Part shown: piece by piece, positions 39,982 to 52,380 of the stretch
Layout: every line of letters starts with the position of its first letter
Position numbering within the stretch: position 1 is the stretch's first letter
Assembly (NCBI GenBank): GCA_963277665.1
Contig: OY728143.1
Coordinates: forward strand, 227,841,591-227,905,590
DNA: 64,000 nt
From: Viscum album
Taxonomy: Eukaryota > Streptophyta > Magnoliopsida > Santalales > Viscaceae
Reading direction: 5' to 3'
Position numbers and translations under genes: made by a program
The notes under the pieces: model-generated
What the model was told of the DNA's origin: nothing
The model's database searches: none
Seen by the model: the letters and a program-made list of their open reading frames with translations, nothing else

Positions 39982-42517
39982 TGTAACGACCGAATCTCCC
40001 ATAACCCAGAGATGATGTATTCTTTATTACATATTTTCTACATACATGAAATAAAATCCCAAAGGACTAAATAGTTTAGAATTAAAGGTAACTAGAAACT
40101 TATATGAATCTCACGTATCGTTTGAATACATATTATACCCCATAGTAGTTAATAAGAGAACATTATTTTTATGTCTATAATTTCCTTGCATATCCTTCAT
40201 TGAACAATAATTGGAATCCTATAGAAAAGAATCATATGAAATTGGTTATCCTAAAGACTCAGTTAGGATTTTTTAATGTGAATGATTAAATGAATAAATA
40301 TGGAATAATTAACATTTGATTGTAAATAACAGAAAACTCATGTTATTTAATCAATAAAATGAGAACATAATAGTTCCATAGAATATATAAATGAAATCTC
40401 CACATTGATAAAAATGTTTAAAATCTCAATTATGGAAAGTAACAATGTTATATTTCATGATCGCATACCTATTATATCATTAAAACAAAATCCTTGTTCT
40501 AGGATAGTTTAATTGATGGGTATGTATACACCAAAAATCTATTTTATAAGTATATAAAACCAATTTATCTCAAATGAACTATTGATGCATCTACGGGTTA
40601 TATATAACTATCATCGCCCATTAATTAATTTCTAATACATTATTTATATATTTAATGATATATTAAATTTATAAATAAATATACTTCATTCCAAAATACC
40701 CATATTTAGTTATGATTAAAAAATATTAATATTTCCCCTTAAAATCAAATATCATTCATAGTAATTCAACATTTTTATAAATGGAATAAAATTTAGGAAA
40801 TAAAAATAACCATGATGAAAATAAGAATTATAATTAAGAGAAATTTAATGTTCAATGAATTATGATCACATGAAACTAATTTTTTCAAGGAATTACTAAT
40901 GGCTAAAAACTATTTAAGAGATGGTAGATGATAATTAATTCATTAGAATTTGTGGTTTTATAATAATTTAATTTTTTTAAAAAATAATTGAAAATGGAAG
41001 TGAAATATTTGTATAAATTTTCATTAAGTAATATTATTTTTAATACCATTGAAAAACATTAAAAGAATATAAATTGAATTATTGGTTATAGTGGAGGAAA
41101 ATTCTGAAAAATATATATATGTTAAAAAGAAATATTCCATTTGAATTATTAAAAGGAAATTTGAAAAAGACCCCCACATAAAATATTATAGTGATTAATT
41201 TAAAAGATTGAAAAAAAGAAGGGTAAAATAAAATCCCATTAATAAATCTCTAGTAAAAAATGCCATTTGGAAAATAATTTTGAAACATATGTTTATGAAG
41301 GAAATCATACACTGGATAAAAAAGAGAAACATTTTTGGATTAAATTTTAAAAAATACATTTTATGATGACTGTGAAAAAACATGGATAATTTGAAATAAA
41401 AAATATATCCACCTTAAATTGTCATAAGATAGTAAAATAGATATATTTTATGCGTGATGTATAATAAGATTCATATAATAGAATGTTATAGGAAATTATA
41501 GAAAAATGTTATTGTAAAATAAAACTTACCTCTTTTTTAACATTTGAATTGTCTCCCCTTGAATGAGTAACCTTGAATTGAAAATATTATAATTATGATT
41601 AAATTTATTCTCATGTTCAAAACATCAAACGAGTTTTACGCATATAAAACAAGATATATATTTTTATATTACCAAATATGTCTCAATTGAGTTGAAATTG
41701 AGACGAAGTCCCATAAAGTGACCATACCATTGAAGTGAGAATTATTCAATAATGTAATTTTTTGAAAAAAATGTAAATATATATAAATAATATAGAAATA
41801 AAACATAAAATAAATTAAATTTCATTACACACATATTTTTATCATACCAAAGATAATGACAGTGTAATATTAACCAATGAAAAAATTGAGTAACAAAATC
41901 CTTTACCTCACACATCCATATAGTTGAATATTGTCAATTCTCTACTAAATATTTTTAGAAATATTATAATTATATACTAAAACCATATAAAGAATTATAA
42001 TATCACTCAAAATCAACTTGTAACATTAGAATAACCAATTATAAAAAATTATTTTTTAAAATCAACATTTTTGGGTGTTAATAGTTTCAATTTTCATGAG
42101 AATATCATTTTGTTATTTGTTATCCTTGAATTATTATCATAGTTGCATAATATAAATAATCTTAATAATTATATAAACATTATATATATTCATTAGATAT
42201 GTATTTATAATCATCCATAAATGGTGGAGATAAAAAATGTTTTACACCATTTATGGAGACATTAAGCCGTACGTTTGCAGGAATGTAGTTTTTATATTTT
42301 GAATGATTGAAGGAAAGATATTTATATTATATTCAACAATAATAGGGTAATTTTTATCTTTATATAAATCTTCTCTATTAATTAAACATATCCCAATAAC
42401 ATTACATGTAATTTAGAAATAAAAAATTAGTCACATCACTTTATTGATGTTGAAACCACACACACACTCAAGCAGCATTATCAATTCCCAATGAAAGGGA
42501 AAGTAAGAATAAACATC
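39982..42517 (-). mobile_element. Decayed minus-strand 5' LTR, promoter-distal part
   Basis: It ends at 39,982 next to the primer site relic. It contains two module copies at 42,244-42,292 and 42,428-42,482 and a splice-donor-like word (minus strand AAGAGGTAAGTTTT, near 41,525-41,538) at the position where other copies have CCTAAGGTAAGGG. The upper part of the same LTR continues at 44,048 after a copia-like solo LTR. The minus-strand frame at 41,195-41,383 is a chance frame. Confidence 0.6.
42244..42482 (-). repeat. Two copies of the LTR tandem module, minus strand
   Basis: On the plus strand 42,244-42,292 reads ACACCATTTATGGAGACATT and then AGCCGTACGTTTGCAGGAAT, closely matching the reverse complement of the module (ACACCGTTCATGGAGACGGT, then AGTCCGTACGTACGCATGAA). 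42,428-42,482 reads TCACATCACTTTATTGATGT, more decayed. A third copy lies at 44,144-44,192, beyond the inserted solo LTR. Confidence 0.65.
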
Positions 42518-43229
42518 TGTTAGGACCAATAGTGGCCAATATACCATGAGGGTGGGGGGGTGAATCAGGGTATAGATATTAATAATTCATTGTGCCCCAA
42601 TGGATCTTGAACTCTTTATTAGAAGCGTCTCTTTGTTTTAACTTGTGTGTTTATTATGACCACTTCTTTTATTCTTTATCCGATGATGATGCTTTAAATT
42701 CAACGGTGGGAATTAAGCAGGCATACAAAGATATTTTTACTTGGTTCACCCTCACTGGGATACATCCAAGGAGTATACATCGGTGATGTGTCGTTATACC
42801 AAATCCAATAAAGCACACTACTGTTTACAAGGATCGGGCTATATCACTTCTATGCCTAGGCTCACTGCCTTTACAATGTTTAGGGTCAGCTCACTATTTT
42901 TCCAAGGGTCACTCCATGTTTCTCTCTATCTGGGTCACTGCCGGTGGAGAGGATCACCTTCTTCCTCATCCTTTGCTCACGTATCTGGAAAGGACCCACT
43001 CACATATTATAGACCTCTAGGTCTCTTCATTATCACTAATGAATACAACCTCTATTTTATGTAGATGTGCTGTTGAAGTCACACTTTCACCCATACATGA
43101 ATCTTACATTCCACCGAAGGTATGAGGAAATATTCCAGCTTTCACCCATCCCTAAATCAATGATTTGCTTCAAACTTACCTAGAGCCCTTCTCTAAGCCG
43201 GTGCACAAGTCTCGACATGCATGTCCAAA

Positions 43230-43705
43230 CCAGCGCGCAAGTTCACCTCAACCACTTGCGCAACCCTGGCTTCTTCAACTCCAAACTTGTGCGACTCAAA
43301 CCCTTTTATGCCCAAACCAATTTTAGAGTTCAACCATCAACTGTCGCGCTTCTTCAAAACCCGGCACACAAGTGTCAACAAACGACATTCATGACACCCC
43401 ATTCTCCAACTCAAAACATGGGCGACTCCCTTCTTTTCTTGCCCAAACCACTCTAGACACGCAACAATCAACTGGTGCACAAATTCTACTTGCGCAACCA
43501 CACCACCACTTGAGTGACCACCACACCTGTGTGACGAGTGATCTGATTTTCTATAAGTGATAAACTCTATAATGAATGTGGAGGGGTTGACATCTATTTA
43601 TAGGAATTTGGACACCATGAGCAATGACACAAAAGTCTCCTCTCGGTGGGCAAGTCTTCGTGCGCAAGTCTATGCCACGCAAGTCACTTGCGCGACCAAC
43701 CCTAA
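43230..43705. repeat. Scattered TTGCGCAA-type palindromic words in the solo LTR
   Basis: Words such as GCGCGCAAGTTCAC, CACTTGCGCAACC, ACTTGTGCGACT, CTACTTGCGCAACCAC, CGTGCGCAAGTC and CACTTGCGCGACC recur between 43,230 and 43,705. They share a CTTGYGCRA core that is nearly self-complementary. Short CpG-rich palindromes are known in some plant copia LTRs; their role here is not known. Confidence 0.5.
43594..43604 (+). promoter_or_regulatory. TATA box of the copia-like solo LTR
   Basis: CTATTTATAGG lies about two-thirds of the way along the LTR. It is a standard plant TATA form in an otherwise GC-moderate context. No other promoter element was assigned. Confidence 0.4.
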
Positions 43706-44047
43706 AACTTGGTCACCCCTTTTCCCTTTACCAATTTTTTATGTTCTGATCATGGAAAACATATGGTATGCATGTTTCCTCTCCTTCCAGACAACTGTGC
43801 CACCTTGTATCTGCACGTTTTGTACCACCTCCGGATCATCCATTTCTTTGTCGTCATTCTTGAATCAAACATGGATCGTTAACCATTACCCACGAACTCG
43901 ACATTCCACCATGAAATTCCCATTGTCAACAAATTTTTTTTTCATGTTTTTCTTTGTCAATAATCACAACACTAATGTCCACTTTGTCAACAAACATAAT
44001 CAACTCAAAAATGCTTCAATGATACCTTGAGGGATTTTTTCCCAACA

Positions 44048-45650
44048 ATATACTGTAGAGTATATTTTTATAATAAATATTATACGTAAATGTGGAAGCC
44101 ATCATAATAACAATCCATTAATGTCGATGACGAAAAATGAATTCTTTTGCTATGTGGGGACAATAGCCCATATGTACGCACAAGTGTTACAATCACAAAC
44201 CCTTATATGGAGATCAGGATAGATAAATATTATTCCATAAACAAAAAAAACAGTTAATTACATTGTTTAAAATGGTTTAATTATATTTTTATTTATAAAA
44301 AGTAATTGATAGTGATAAAAGAGTAATTAAAAAAAGGAAGAGCTTTGTTAAGATGTTTTCTATCACTTCGAGAAACCACCATTGGATATCTTAAAAAGGA
44401 CCCATAGATTGCTAATTTAGGAATAATAGATTCTCATATAAATAGATAGATAAATTATGAATTTAATTTTTCTAGGTTTTTTCAAGTTATATTTTCCAAT
44501 GTGTTGTCAATAAGATAGGAGAGGATATTCCCTTTTATAATTTTGGAGAGTGGAACACATATATGTTTTCAATGTTTGAAAACATTATTATGTCGAATAT
44601 TTTTAAATATGGATCTAACTTGACTTATATTATATCATGAAAATTTTAAGTCATAATAAATATAAAAAATGGGATTTAAATTTTTTAATCCCAATGTAGA
44701 CATTTTATTTTTAAATGAACACATTGAAAATCAATTTTGACCAAAACCATGGAAAATAATTTGTTCAATCATAAAAGGTTATTATTAAACATATAAGATA
44801 ATATTGGATAATAATTGGAAATTTCATGAAATATTATATTATATATGATAACAATTTTTTACTTTTTTATGATTTTTAAATAATTCTAAAAAAAATATAT
44901 TATATTTTTATAAAATTTAATTAATGTCAATTTTAAAAAAATTAATTCAACATGACATTAATGATATTAATATAAAACAATAATCATAATATATAGTATT
45001 TTAAAATAAATAAAACATTATAAATTAACATAAAAATAACGTGACATCATATATCATCTGAAAAATATAAATTTTTATGTTTATAAAGTAATTTATATTG
45101 ATGATTCTTCTACATCCACACGAATTGTGTCAGCGTCATGTAATAATTAATGGTCATTATTCCATAAAAAAATAAAAAAATTAATATAATAAAAACATAT
45201 AAGTAATATTTAAAATAAACATTTTAAATTAAATTGTAGTATATTTTTATCGCTACAAGAACATAAAAAATAAATTAAAAGATATAACCTGATTTTTTAA
45301 TTTAATTTTCATTAAAAATTATATATATCATAATCAATGATAAATAGAGAAAAAAATCACAAATTTAAATTTTTAATTCTTATGTATTAAATATAGTCAT
45401 CTAATGAAATATAGGTATGTGGTTGGTTTATTTTTAAACCTTATCTCATGATAGTAACCCAATTTTACCCATTTTACTCATAAAGAAATTTAATATATTT
45501 ATCATAATTAGTATTAACAATGAATATATTGACCTATTAGAAAAATGTGAACCCCGTGACCCCAAATATCTTATCAATTTATCATGATTAAATCTATATA
45601 CATCCCATAAATAAACTCTAATATAAATGCAGAAAATAAAATAAAAATGT
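44048..45650 (-). mobile_element. Decayed minus-strand 5' LTR, promoter-proximal part
   Basis: It continues the LTR interrupted at 42,517. It contains a module copy (44,144-44,192: plus-strand GCTATGTGGGGACAATAGCC, then a TGTACGCACAAGTG piece) and a TATA relic whose minus strand reads AATTATAAAAGGGAATATCC near 44,523-44,545. The upstream start of the LTR should lie near 45,650 from the spacing in other copies, but its terminal bases were not found. From 45,650 to 45,905 I see nothing recognisable. Confidence 0.5.
44144..44192 (-). repeat. Module copy on the promoter side of the split LTR
   Basis: The plus strand reads TGCTATGTGGGGACAATAGC and then CATATGTACGCACAAGTG, aligning with the reverse complement of the young module (GGCGTGGAGACGGTATTCCG, then TACGTACGCACGCG). 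It lies 44 to 48 kb from the window start in the same orientation as the copies at 42.2-42.5 kb. Confidence 0.6.
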
Positions 45651-45904
45651 TTTTTGAAAAATTTTATTAAGAATAATAATTAACATAGAAAAATGAAACA
45701 ATTTTAATAATTAATATGATATTAATTAAATTATTATAAATGACATTTAATTGATGTGAGATGGTAGGATTTGAAAAATAAAATATTAAATAATATTCAA
45801 TGAAAATTAAATCATTTTAAAAAAATTAAAAAAAATATCTCAATAAATTAATCATAAATTATTTACCTAAAAATTATATTCATATTATAAAATCAAATTT
45901 TAAA

Positions 45905-48900
45905 AAGTATAATTTCCTAATATTTTAAAAGTAAGGTGTACGTTTGATAGTGTACATGATACGCGACACCGAAAACAAACGACAAAATATATATTATTAC
46001 TTTAATCTGACCATTATTACATGACCGATGAATTAGTGGGAATAAATAGTAGTACCCATGTTATGAAATCAATAATTTCATACACATTTATAATGAATTA
46101 ATTTATTCTTTATAAATAATCACATTATTTTTATTAAATTCATAATATTCTTCCAAATACGAGTCCTATTTCTATTTTGGGTTATTGTTATTATTATTTT
46201 TTCTAAAATTACAAAATGTAACACGATAAAATAAATATAATTTTTGAAATAATAATATGTAAATTATAATTGGATGAAATTTTGGTATTTTTATGAAAAA
46301 AAGGTTTTTTAGTGAATAGTTACATATGATAAAATTTATAAAAATATGCATTTTCACCAAATGTACTTATTAAGTAAAATTATATTTTAGAGTTTTTTAT
46401 AAAATAAAATTTGTTAATATTGATTTATAATAATAAAATTATGGGTTTTTAAATTTATTTTATATTTCAATTTAGTAAAAAACATTTTTTTAAAATTTAA
46501 TTTTTCTAAAAAAAAAATTCATCACGTTTTGCTGACATGATTTATTATTAAAATTTTAAATATACAAGTATTCAAGATTGAAAAATGGATTTATAGTTTT
46601 GAATCATTTTTTCTAAAAACCTATGATTGGTCCCTTTTATATTTTTTCAATATGGATTGTAGTTTTAGAATTTTTGCGACGATCAACTGTCAATCTGTTA
46701 ATTAATGTTAAAAATAAAATGATAATTATTATAAAATGATCCTAACACATTCATTAATTTTATATAATGATAAAATTTAATCCATAATCATATAATGTTA
46801 TTTTATATGGACATTTTACCATTTTTATGTGATTATAAACATTATAATATTTTATTTACAGAAAACTACGAAAGAGAACAATTGTATTTTTAATAAGAAT
46901 AATATTTTTGTATAAATTTAAAAAGAAGATATATTCAGTTATAAATAATAATTTGAAATATAAAATACTATCTTCATCGTGGTAATTTATTGTCATTGTT
47001 TAGTTAATTACTATGTATCTTAAATTCCTACACAATGCATATGAAATAATTATTCAATTAATATAATTCATAAATAAATGATATTAAAAATACTTAAATA
47101 AACATCCTTTGATTTAATTATTGTGATCCAAAAATTATATAGATTAACATTAAAATTTATGAATTTAATAAAATTCTTTTTTTCAAATTTTACTTGTTGT
47201 CGTGATTTTATTATAGTCAACGTAAGGATTAATTTAAAAATATTAATTAATGATATATTATAATAAATATTATTTTCCTCAATGATAAAAAATTTATGAA
47301 AATATTTTATTGAATAAATTGATTTGGATATGGTTTTTAATATATTCAATGGTTAATTTATTATTTTCCAACTTATCATAAGCATATTAACCCTCAAATA
47401 GTGAAATCCCTTGATGACATGGTAAATGTAAAATAGGTTATATGGGGTTAAAAGTAACTGTTAAAACTATGAAATTAGTTAAAATTTTATAATAATTGTT
47501 TTATGATATTATTAATACCCATAATATTAATATATTTATAATAATTCAGTTTTAACCATTTTAAAATTATAATTAATTTATTAATTTAATATTTATAGAA
47601 TATCCAAAACTTCCACTCATGTAACTTAAAAAATGGATTTTGTTATTCTCATTTATTCACAATGGATAATTAATGTTTATTAATTTCCTATAAAACTTCA
47701 TTCCTATAACCCATCCCCTCAATCCTGAGGTATTTTCTTGGTAGAATAATAATATTACATGTCTTAAGGTGTTTATCGAGAGAGATTATCCGAAGAAGAT
47801 GTGTTGTTTTTAACAACACGTTTTTGTTTTATTTCATCATAAATCCCATTAATATTTTATTCGACAATGTTCAAATAATAATAAATGAGTCATAAAAACA
47901 CACATATTTTGTTATGTTAATTTCATGGCCTATAACAATATCTTAATCCATCAAATGGGGAATGAAACAATCATTCTTTTGTATAGTAGACTACCACCTC
48001 CCGAATAGTGATAATTCATTGTCTATCACCATCACCCATGGATAGATTATAATGATGGAATTATTGTTTATATTTGATATTAATGAATATTTATCATTAT
48101 AAAAGGATAATATATCATTTAATTTCATACAATTCCATTCGCAGAAACAATGGTGACGTCATTCATGCATACATGTGGACTACTACCCCCACAATGCGAC
48201 ATGATTCATTTTAAAGTACCATGTCACATTTTGGTAAACATATATGTATGTTTAAATATTTAATATTAAATTTAATATAAAATGATAATTCAGGAAATGT
48301 AAAATAATACTAATGTTATTGCATCAATGATCATTGAAAATTTGAAATTTCACTCTTGACTATGTTGGATATAGAGTCTCTATGAATTAAATACAGCCCA
48401 TTTCTCAAAAAACTATTTTTTAATTCATTTTAATATTTTATTTATATATAATAAATATAATATTTCCATTATTTTTCTTCCCTCTATGAAGGATAATTTT
48501 ACTTTTCAACTATATTCAACATTCCAAAGTCATTTTGTACCTATAAACGGAATATCATAAAAACATTTGATGTGAATTTAACAAATAAGGTAAATAAATA
48601 TAGAAATGTAAGAGATAAAATAAACAAAATAATGGAACTAGTTATTTTAAAATTAAGTATAAATTAACCTATATCTATTATTAGGTCTGCTGAAGAATAT
48701 ATTTTATGGGTCAGACTCATGGTAAGGGACTTTATTTTAAATATTTACATTAATGTATCTATTAAAACTCACTTTTTATTCCATATAGATTTTATTTTCT
48801 ATAAAAATTATTTAATAATGTTTTATAATATTATAATATAATTTTTAAAATTAATTTTTACCCATTTTTTCATAAAAAATTTTTTTAGAGGAATATTATT

Positions 48901-49600
48901 ATTGTGTTTCCCAAATAATGTAGTTTTTATCTTTTACAATAAAAAAATGTATGGTATTTTATTTCGTAACTTATACAACATGGATGTCTTTTCCCATCAA
49001 AATGATTAATTTTTTCATTAAGGATTCATTTACAAGAATACTTTTTTCTTTTTGAATAATTTTTTAATATTAAATGTGTGCAATATTGTAAAAAATATGT
49101 TATTTTAAATGGGAATTTTTATTTTCATCAAAAAGGTTTTGACAATATTTAAATGAATTTTATTTCACCAAATATAACAACCCTTCATTTAACTTATTTA
49201 TTATCATGAGATTAAATATATATGTACTTTATTTATGTTATGGTTCTTGATAATTATTTATGAGGATGAGAGGTTCCATTAATGAATTTGGGTGGGTGAG
49301 ACCGTTGTAGCTCTCCAATGCCTTGGGTAAAGGGAGAATGTTCTCTGATTAGGTCTCTCTTGAGAGACTATGGGAATATACTGTAATGTTTATCCCAACA
49401 ATAGACATGATGGTTATTAGATGTGTATATTTGAATGATATGAAAATTATGTATCAAGTAACCTGCATTATCTATGTGTGATTTCTATATGTTTTTCTAG
49501 AAATATTATGATTTCCCAATCTTGGGGAATGTTTATGATTCTTCATATGGTTTAAAGAATTAATTTTATAAAAATGTTGTTGTGAGTTCTTCATGATTAC
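45905..49600 (+). mobile_element. Decayed plus-strand relic LTR (apparently solo or truncated)
   Basis: The left end reads CCTAATATTTTAAAAGTAAG and then a GTGTACATGATACGCGACACC piece, matching ATATTTTATGAAAAATATTC and TTGTGTTGTACGCTACACC at the young LTR start. In order follow a TATA relic (47,690-47,710), two module copies (47,967-48,210), a donor-like CAGACTCATGGTAAGGGAC at 48,712-48,730, and GGGTGGGTGAGACCGTTGTA then CTCCAATGCCTTGGGTAAAG at 49,288-49,330. The last matches GATGGGTGGGACCTATATCT then CTCCAATGCATTGGGTAAAG at 53,957. No partner LTR or primer site was seen. Frames at 46,172-46,360 and 47,068-47,349 on the minus strand are chance frames. Confidence 0.65.
47967..48210 (+). repeat. 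Two decayed copies of the LTR tandem module
   Basis: 47,967-48,020 reads TTGTATAGTAGACTACCACC then TCCCGAA, and 48,153-48,210 reads CATGCATACATGTGGACTAC then TACCCCC. Spacing is about 188 bases. A third copy expected near 48,350 was not recognised. Confidence 0.6.
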
Positions 49601-50361
49601 AAGGAAACCATTATGTCATGACCTGTCTCTTGGGGCCCATGTCACAACTACCCCATGCCCACCTGTCCAAGTCCTATTGTTGACAACAAGTACCGAAGGA
49701 ATTATCTTACATGCGTGAGGTATTTTCCAAGTACACGTTCATACACACACTAACAACCCCAACCCACAATGCTATAATGGAAACAAGCATACCACTAAGA
49801 CAAATACAGAGAGTAAAGGTATAAGTTGAATGTAATGTGGGATCAAATAGAAATCCTAAAAAGAATATATATATATAAAGCAGAATGTACAAGGTCTCTG
49901 ATATTCTATATACCGAAAACCCTACTTGAAGGGTAGTTCAAGAGTATCTTCCAGAAGCTATAGAAGTATGCCTCACATTTCTAAACTCACTAAGAACTAC
50001 CCGTTCATGGGCCGCCAAGGTCTATATCAAAATGTCAGTCATCTTCACAAGACATGACATGTGTGGGGAATTCTCTTGTAGGGGTGAGTAACACAATACG
50101 TAGTAGGGACACCAAACCACAATTATAATGACAAACGATGTAATGGAAAAATCACCCAGGTATAACCTAAAGTATAGAGATAAAGATTATTAGTTATAAA
50201 TCTGAACATCTTATACTTCTCGGTGAATCATCCCTGATGAGTCCAAGAGGACTATCGGCCAACTGAGATCTGCTTCTCCATCGAGCCACTGAGGGCCTTT
50301 CATCACTAAGTTCTTCTGGGCCACTGAGGTTTATTCATCTGTCGGGCCACTGAGGACCGCT
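49601..50361 (-). mobile_element. Left half of a minus-strand gypsy LTR split by the young element
   Basis: This stretch is GC-richer than the relics and continues across the insertion at 60,973: an imperfect repeat with GGGCCACTGAGG units runs up to 50,361 and resumes at 60,973. It is interpreted as the distal end of the LTR belonging to the integrase-bearing element at 62,960-64,000. Its terminal bases were not identified. The minus-strand frame at 49,707-49,892 is not supported as a gene. Confidence 0.4.
50249..50361. repeat. Imperfect tandem repeat (left part), unit core CGRGCCACTGAGG
   Basis: Cores lie at CGGCCAACTGAG, CGAGCCACTGAG, GGGCCACTGAG and CGGGCCACTGAG, each followed by a variable CT-rich tail such as ATCTGCTTCTC. 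Unit length is about 26-36 bases. The array is broken by the young element inside the fourth unit and resumes at 60,973-61,060. Confidence 0.6.
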
Positions 50362-52201
50362 TGTAACACCCCGATATTTTATGAAAAATATTCTTTTTAA
50401 TTTCATTAATGTCTTGTGTTGTACGCTACACCAAAAGGAGCTTTCACAACACGCATCCTTGACCTTCCTTTCATTACACGCAATCACGACCTTCCTTGAT
50501 TGCGTGTGTAGTACGCAATACCGAGTTTCACTAAACAACGATATGCTATTAAAATATTATTAAAACTAGCCGTTATGAATTGTAATAACCACTTTTTGAA
50601 ATTTTGTGAATTTTATTTTTCAAAATGGGCTTCATTTTTGGATTCGGAATATCGAAATTAGCTTAGGGTGAAATTTTGGTGATTTTCGGATAACTTTTAT
50701 ATCTTGATGAATAGTGAAAATTACTAAATTTTAATTAAAAACAACTTTTTCAATCGAAATAATTAATAGTGATAAATTATTAATTTGGGTGGTTTTGAAG
50801 TATATTTAGAATATATTTTTACAATTTAATACAATGTTGGTCATTGGATGTAATTTCACATTTAAACCAGTTATAAACAAATTTCAATCTTTTGATAGTT
50901 ATTATATCTTAAAAACACGCTATTTGTTTTGACGACTGGAATTAATTTTTAAATTAGTTAATTCAACTGATATGTTTTGAATATGGTAAAATAGACATCA
51001 TTTTTGAGTTCATAATATCAAATATAGCTTAGGCCTAATTTTTGGTATTTTTCTGAAAACTTTCAATTTTTGATGAATAGTGAAACCACTAAGTGGTAGT
51101 TAAAAAACTGAATTTTTCATAAAACTTATTTTTACTGCTTCTGTGAGTGGAATTTCAAAAATCCGAGAGACACAGTTGATGTTAGTATGTAAAATGTGGT
51201 TCAATGAGATAAAAATAATTTTTTTGGTGAATAGTAACTTTTTACTTTTTTTTACCACGGTTAAAAGTAAATAGGGTAATTATGGGTAGAAATGATATTA
51301 TTATTACCCTAACACATGTCCAAATTCTATTGGATAAGTGTAATTCAACCAAAAACAAGCTTAGGAATAAAATATGACCATTTAGGCCCAAATGGATTAG
51401 ATTGGGACATTTATTATTATTTAATTCAAAGAAGAGTTAAAAGAGTTAAAATCAAAGTTTATTTAATAAAACATTTTTAATATAGGGTTACACATAAGAT
51501 AAATTAGATTTTAAATATTCATTAGAAAGCTAAAACGATTTCCTACATAATTTAAGTTTATTTGTAATTTTTTGACATTATATAATTTAATTTATTTATG
51601 ACACAACGATGATGCAGTAATTATCTTATTAATGAAATATTGACATAATTGATGTTATAAATACTCAAATAAATATAATTTGAGACTTTTTATGACTTTA
51701 ACTAATTTTCTAGGTTAATATGACATGTTATTGTTGATTTAATTAACCTTTTTCTAACTTATCATTCTGTTATGATTTTCACAAAAATCAATTACTAAAT
51801 AGTGTCAAAATTGTCATAAAATATTTTTTAAAACAAATATTATATTATTAATTGTTATATTTTTCCTAAAAATCTAAGGTTCGCCCATATTACTTAGATA
51901 AGGTTATATATATTAATAATAAACAATTTGGGTTTGTTTGGTTTCTTATAGTAAGTTTATTAACCTTATAGTATAAGAACACAAGAAGACACGGTAAAAG
52001 TAAAATTATTTATCTTAATGTTAAATCTAAATGATAAGGTTAAAATAGGAACCTAAACTTGTATAAATTCTATTGGATGAGATGATTTCGACCCATCCCC
52101 ACCTTAGACTTGAAATAAATCAATTTGGAGCTATTTAAAACCTATCTTGACTTTATAATAAAATAATAATTTTAGTTATTCCAAAGGTGCCCCTCTCCTC
52201 C

Positions 52202-52212
52202 CTTATAAAAGG
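52202..52212 (+). promoter_or_regulatory. TATA box of the 5' LTR
   Basis: CTTATAAAAGG is a textbook plant TATA box. It is preceded by CCCCTCTCCTCC and followed by CACCTCCTCCCTCTCTTCCT, a pyrimidine-rich patch typical of plant core promoters. A CA start near 52,235 would fit. The same arrangement is present in the 3' LTR (58,610-58,620) and in eroded form at 11,669, 18,113, 37,372 and 47,695, which supports its importance. Confidence 0.75.
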
Positions 52213-52380
52213 ACACCTCCTCCCTCTCTTCCTCACAGAACATTGAGCCTTCAAGCTCGACAATCCCCTGCCAAAATCTCTTCTCCACTTCCCTAGAAAC
52301 ATCCTAGAGGTTCTGGTCTTCCTCAAAGTCCAATTTTAGTGCCCTAAGAGGAGGTCTCAAAGAGGCGCTTCAAAGAAGAG

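Larger units (their letters stand above)
42518..44047 (+). mobile_element. Solo LTR of a copia-like element
   Basis: The segment begins TGTTAGGACC and ends TTCCCAACA, the TGTTGG...CCAACA type of ends common in plant Ty1/copia LTRs. It is much richer in GC than its surroundings. Removing it restores the regular spacing of the family module: copies at 42,244, 42,428 and 44,144 become about 185 apart. The flanking five bases are ACATC and ATATA, which agree at three positions, so the target duplication is decayed or uncertain. A TATA-like CTATTTATAGG lies at 43,594-43,604. Frames up to 157 residues (43,557-44,030) occur inside but have no recognisable domain. Strand is set from the TATA box and is tentative. 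Confidence 0.65.

Noticed and set aside
39982..40010. Plus-strand LTR start TGTAACGACCGAATC
   Set aside because: The adjoining sequence fits better as the end of a minus-strand LTR, because a primer site relic (TAGTATTAGAG on the minus strand) lies immediately outside it and module copies at 42.2 kb are on the minus strand.
42592..43560. Cluster of four overlapping frames of 62-107 residues
   Set aside because: They are also within the solo LTR, overlap in different frames, and contain no conserved motif.
43557..44030. 157-residue open frame, the longest in the window
   Set aside because: It lies wholly inside the copia-like solo LTR, has no recognisable domain, and is long only because this segment is GC-richer and so poorer in stop codons.
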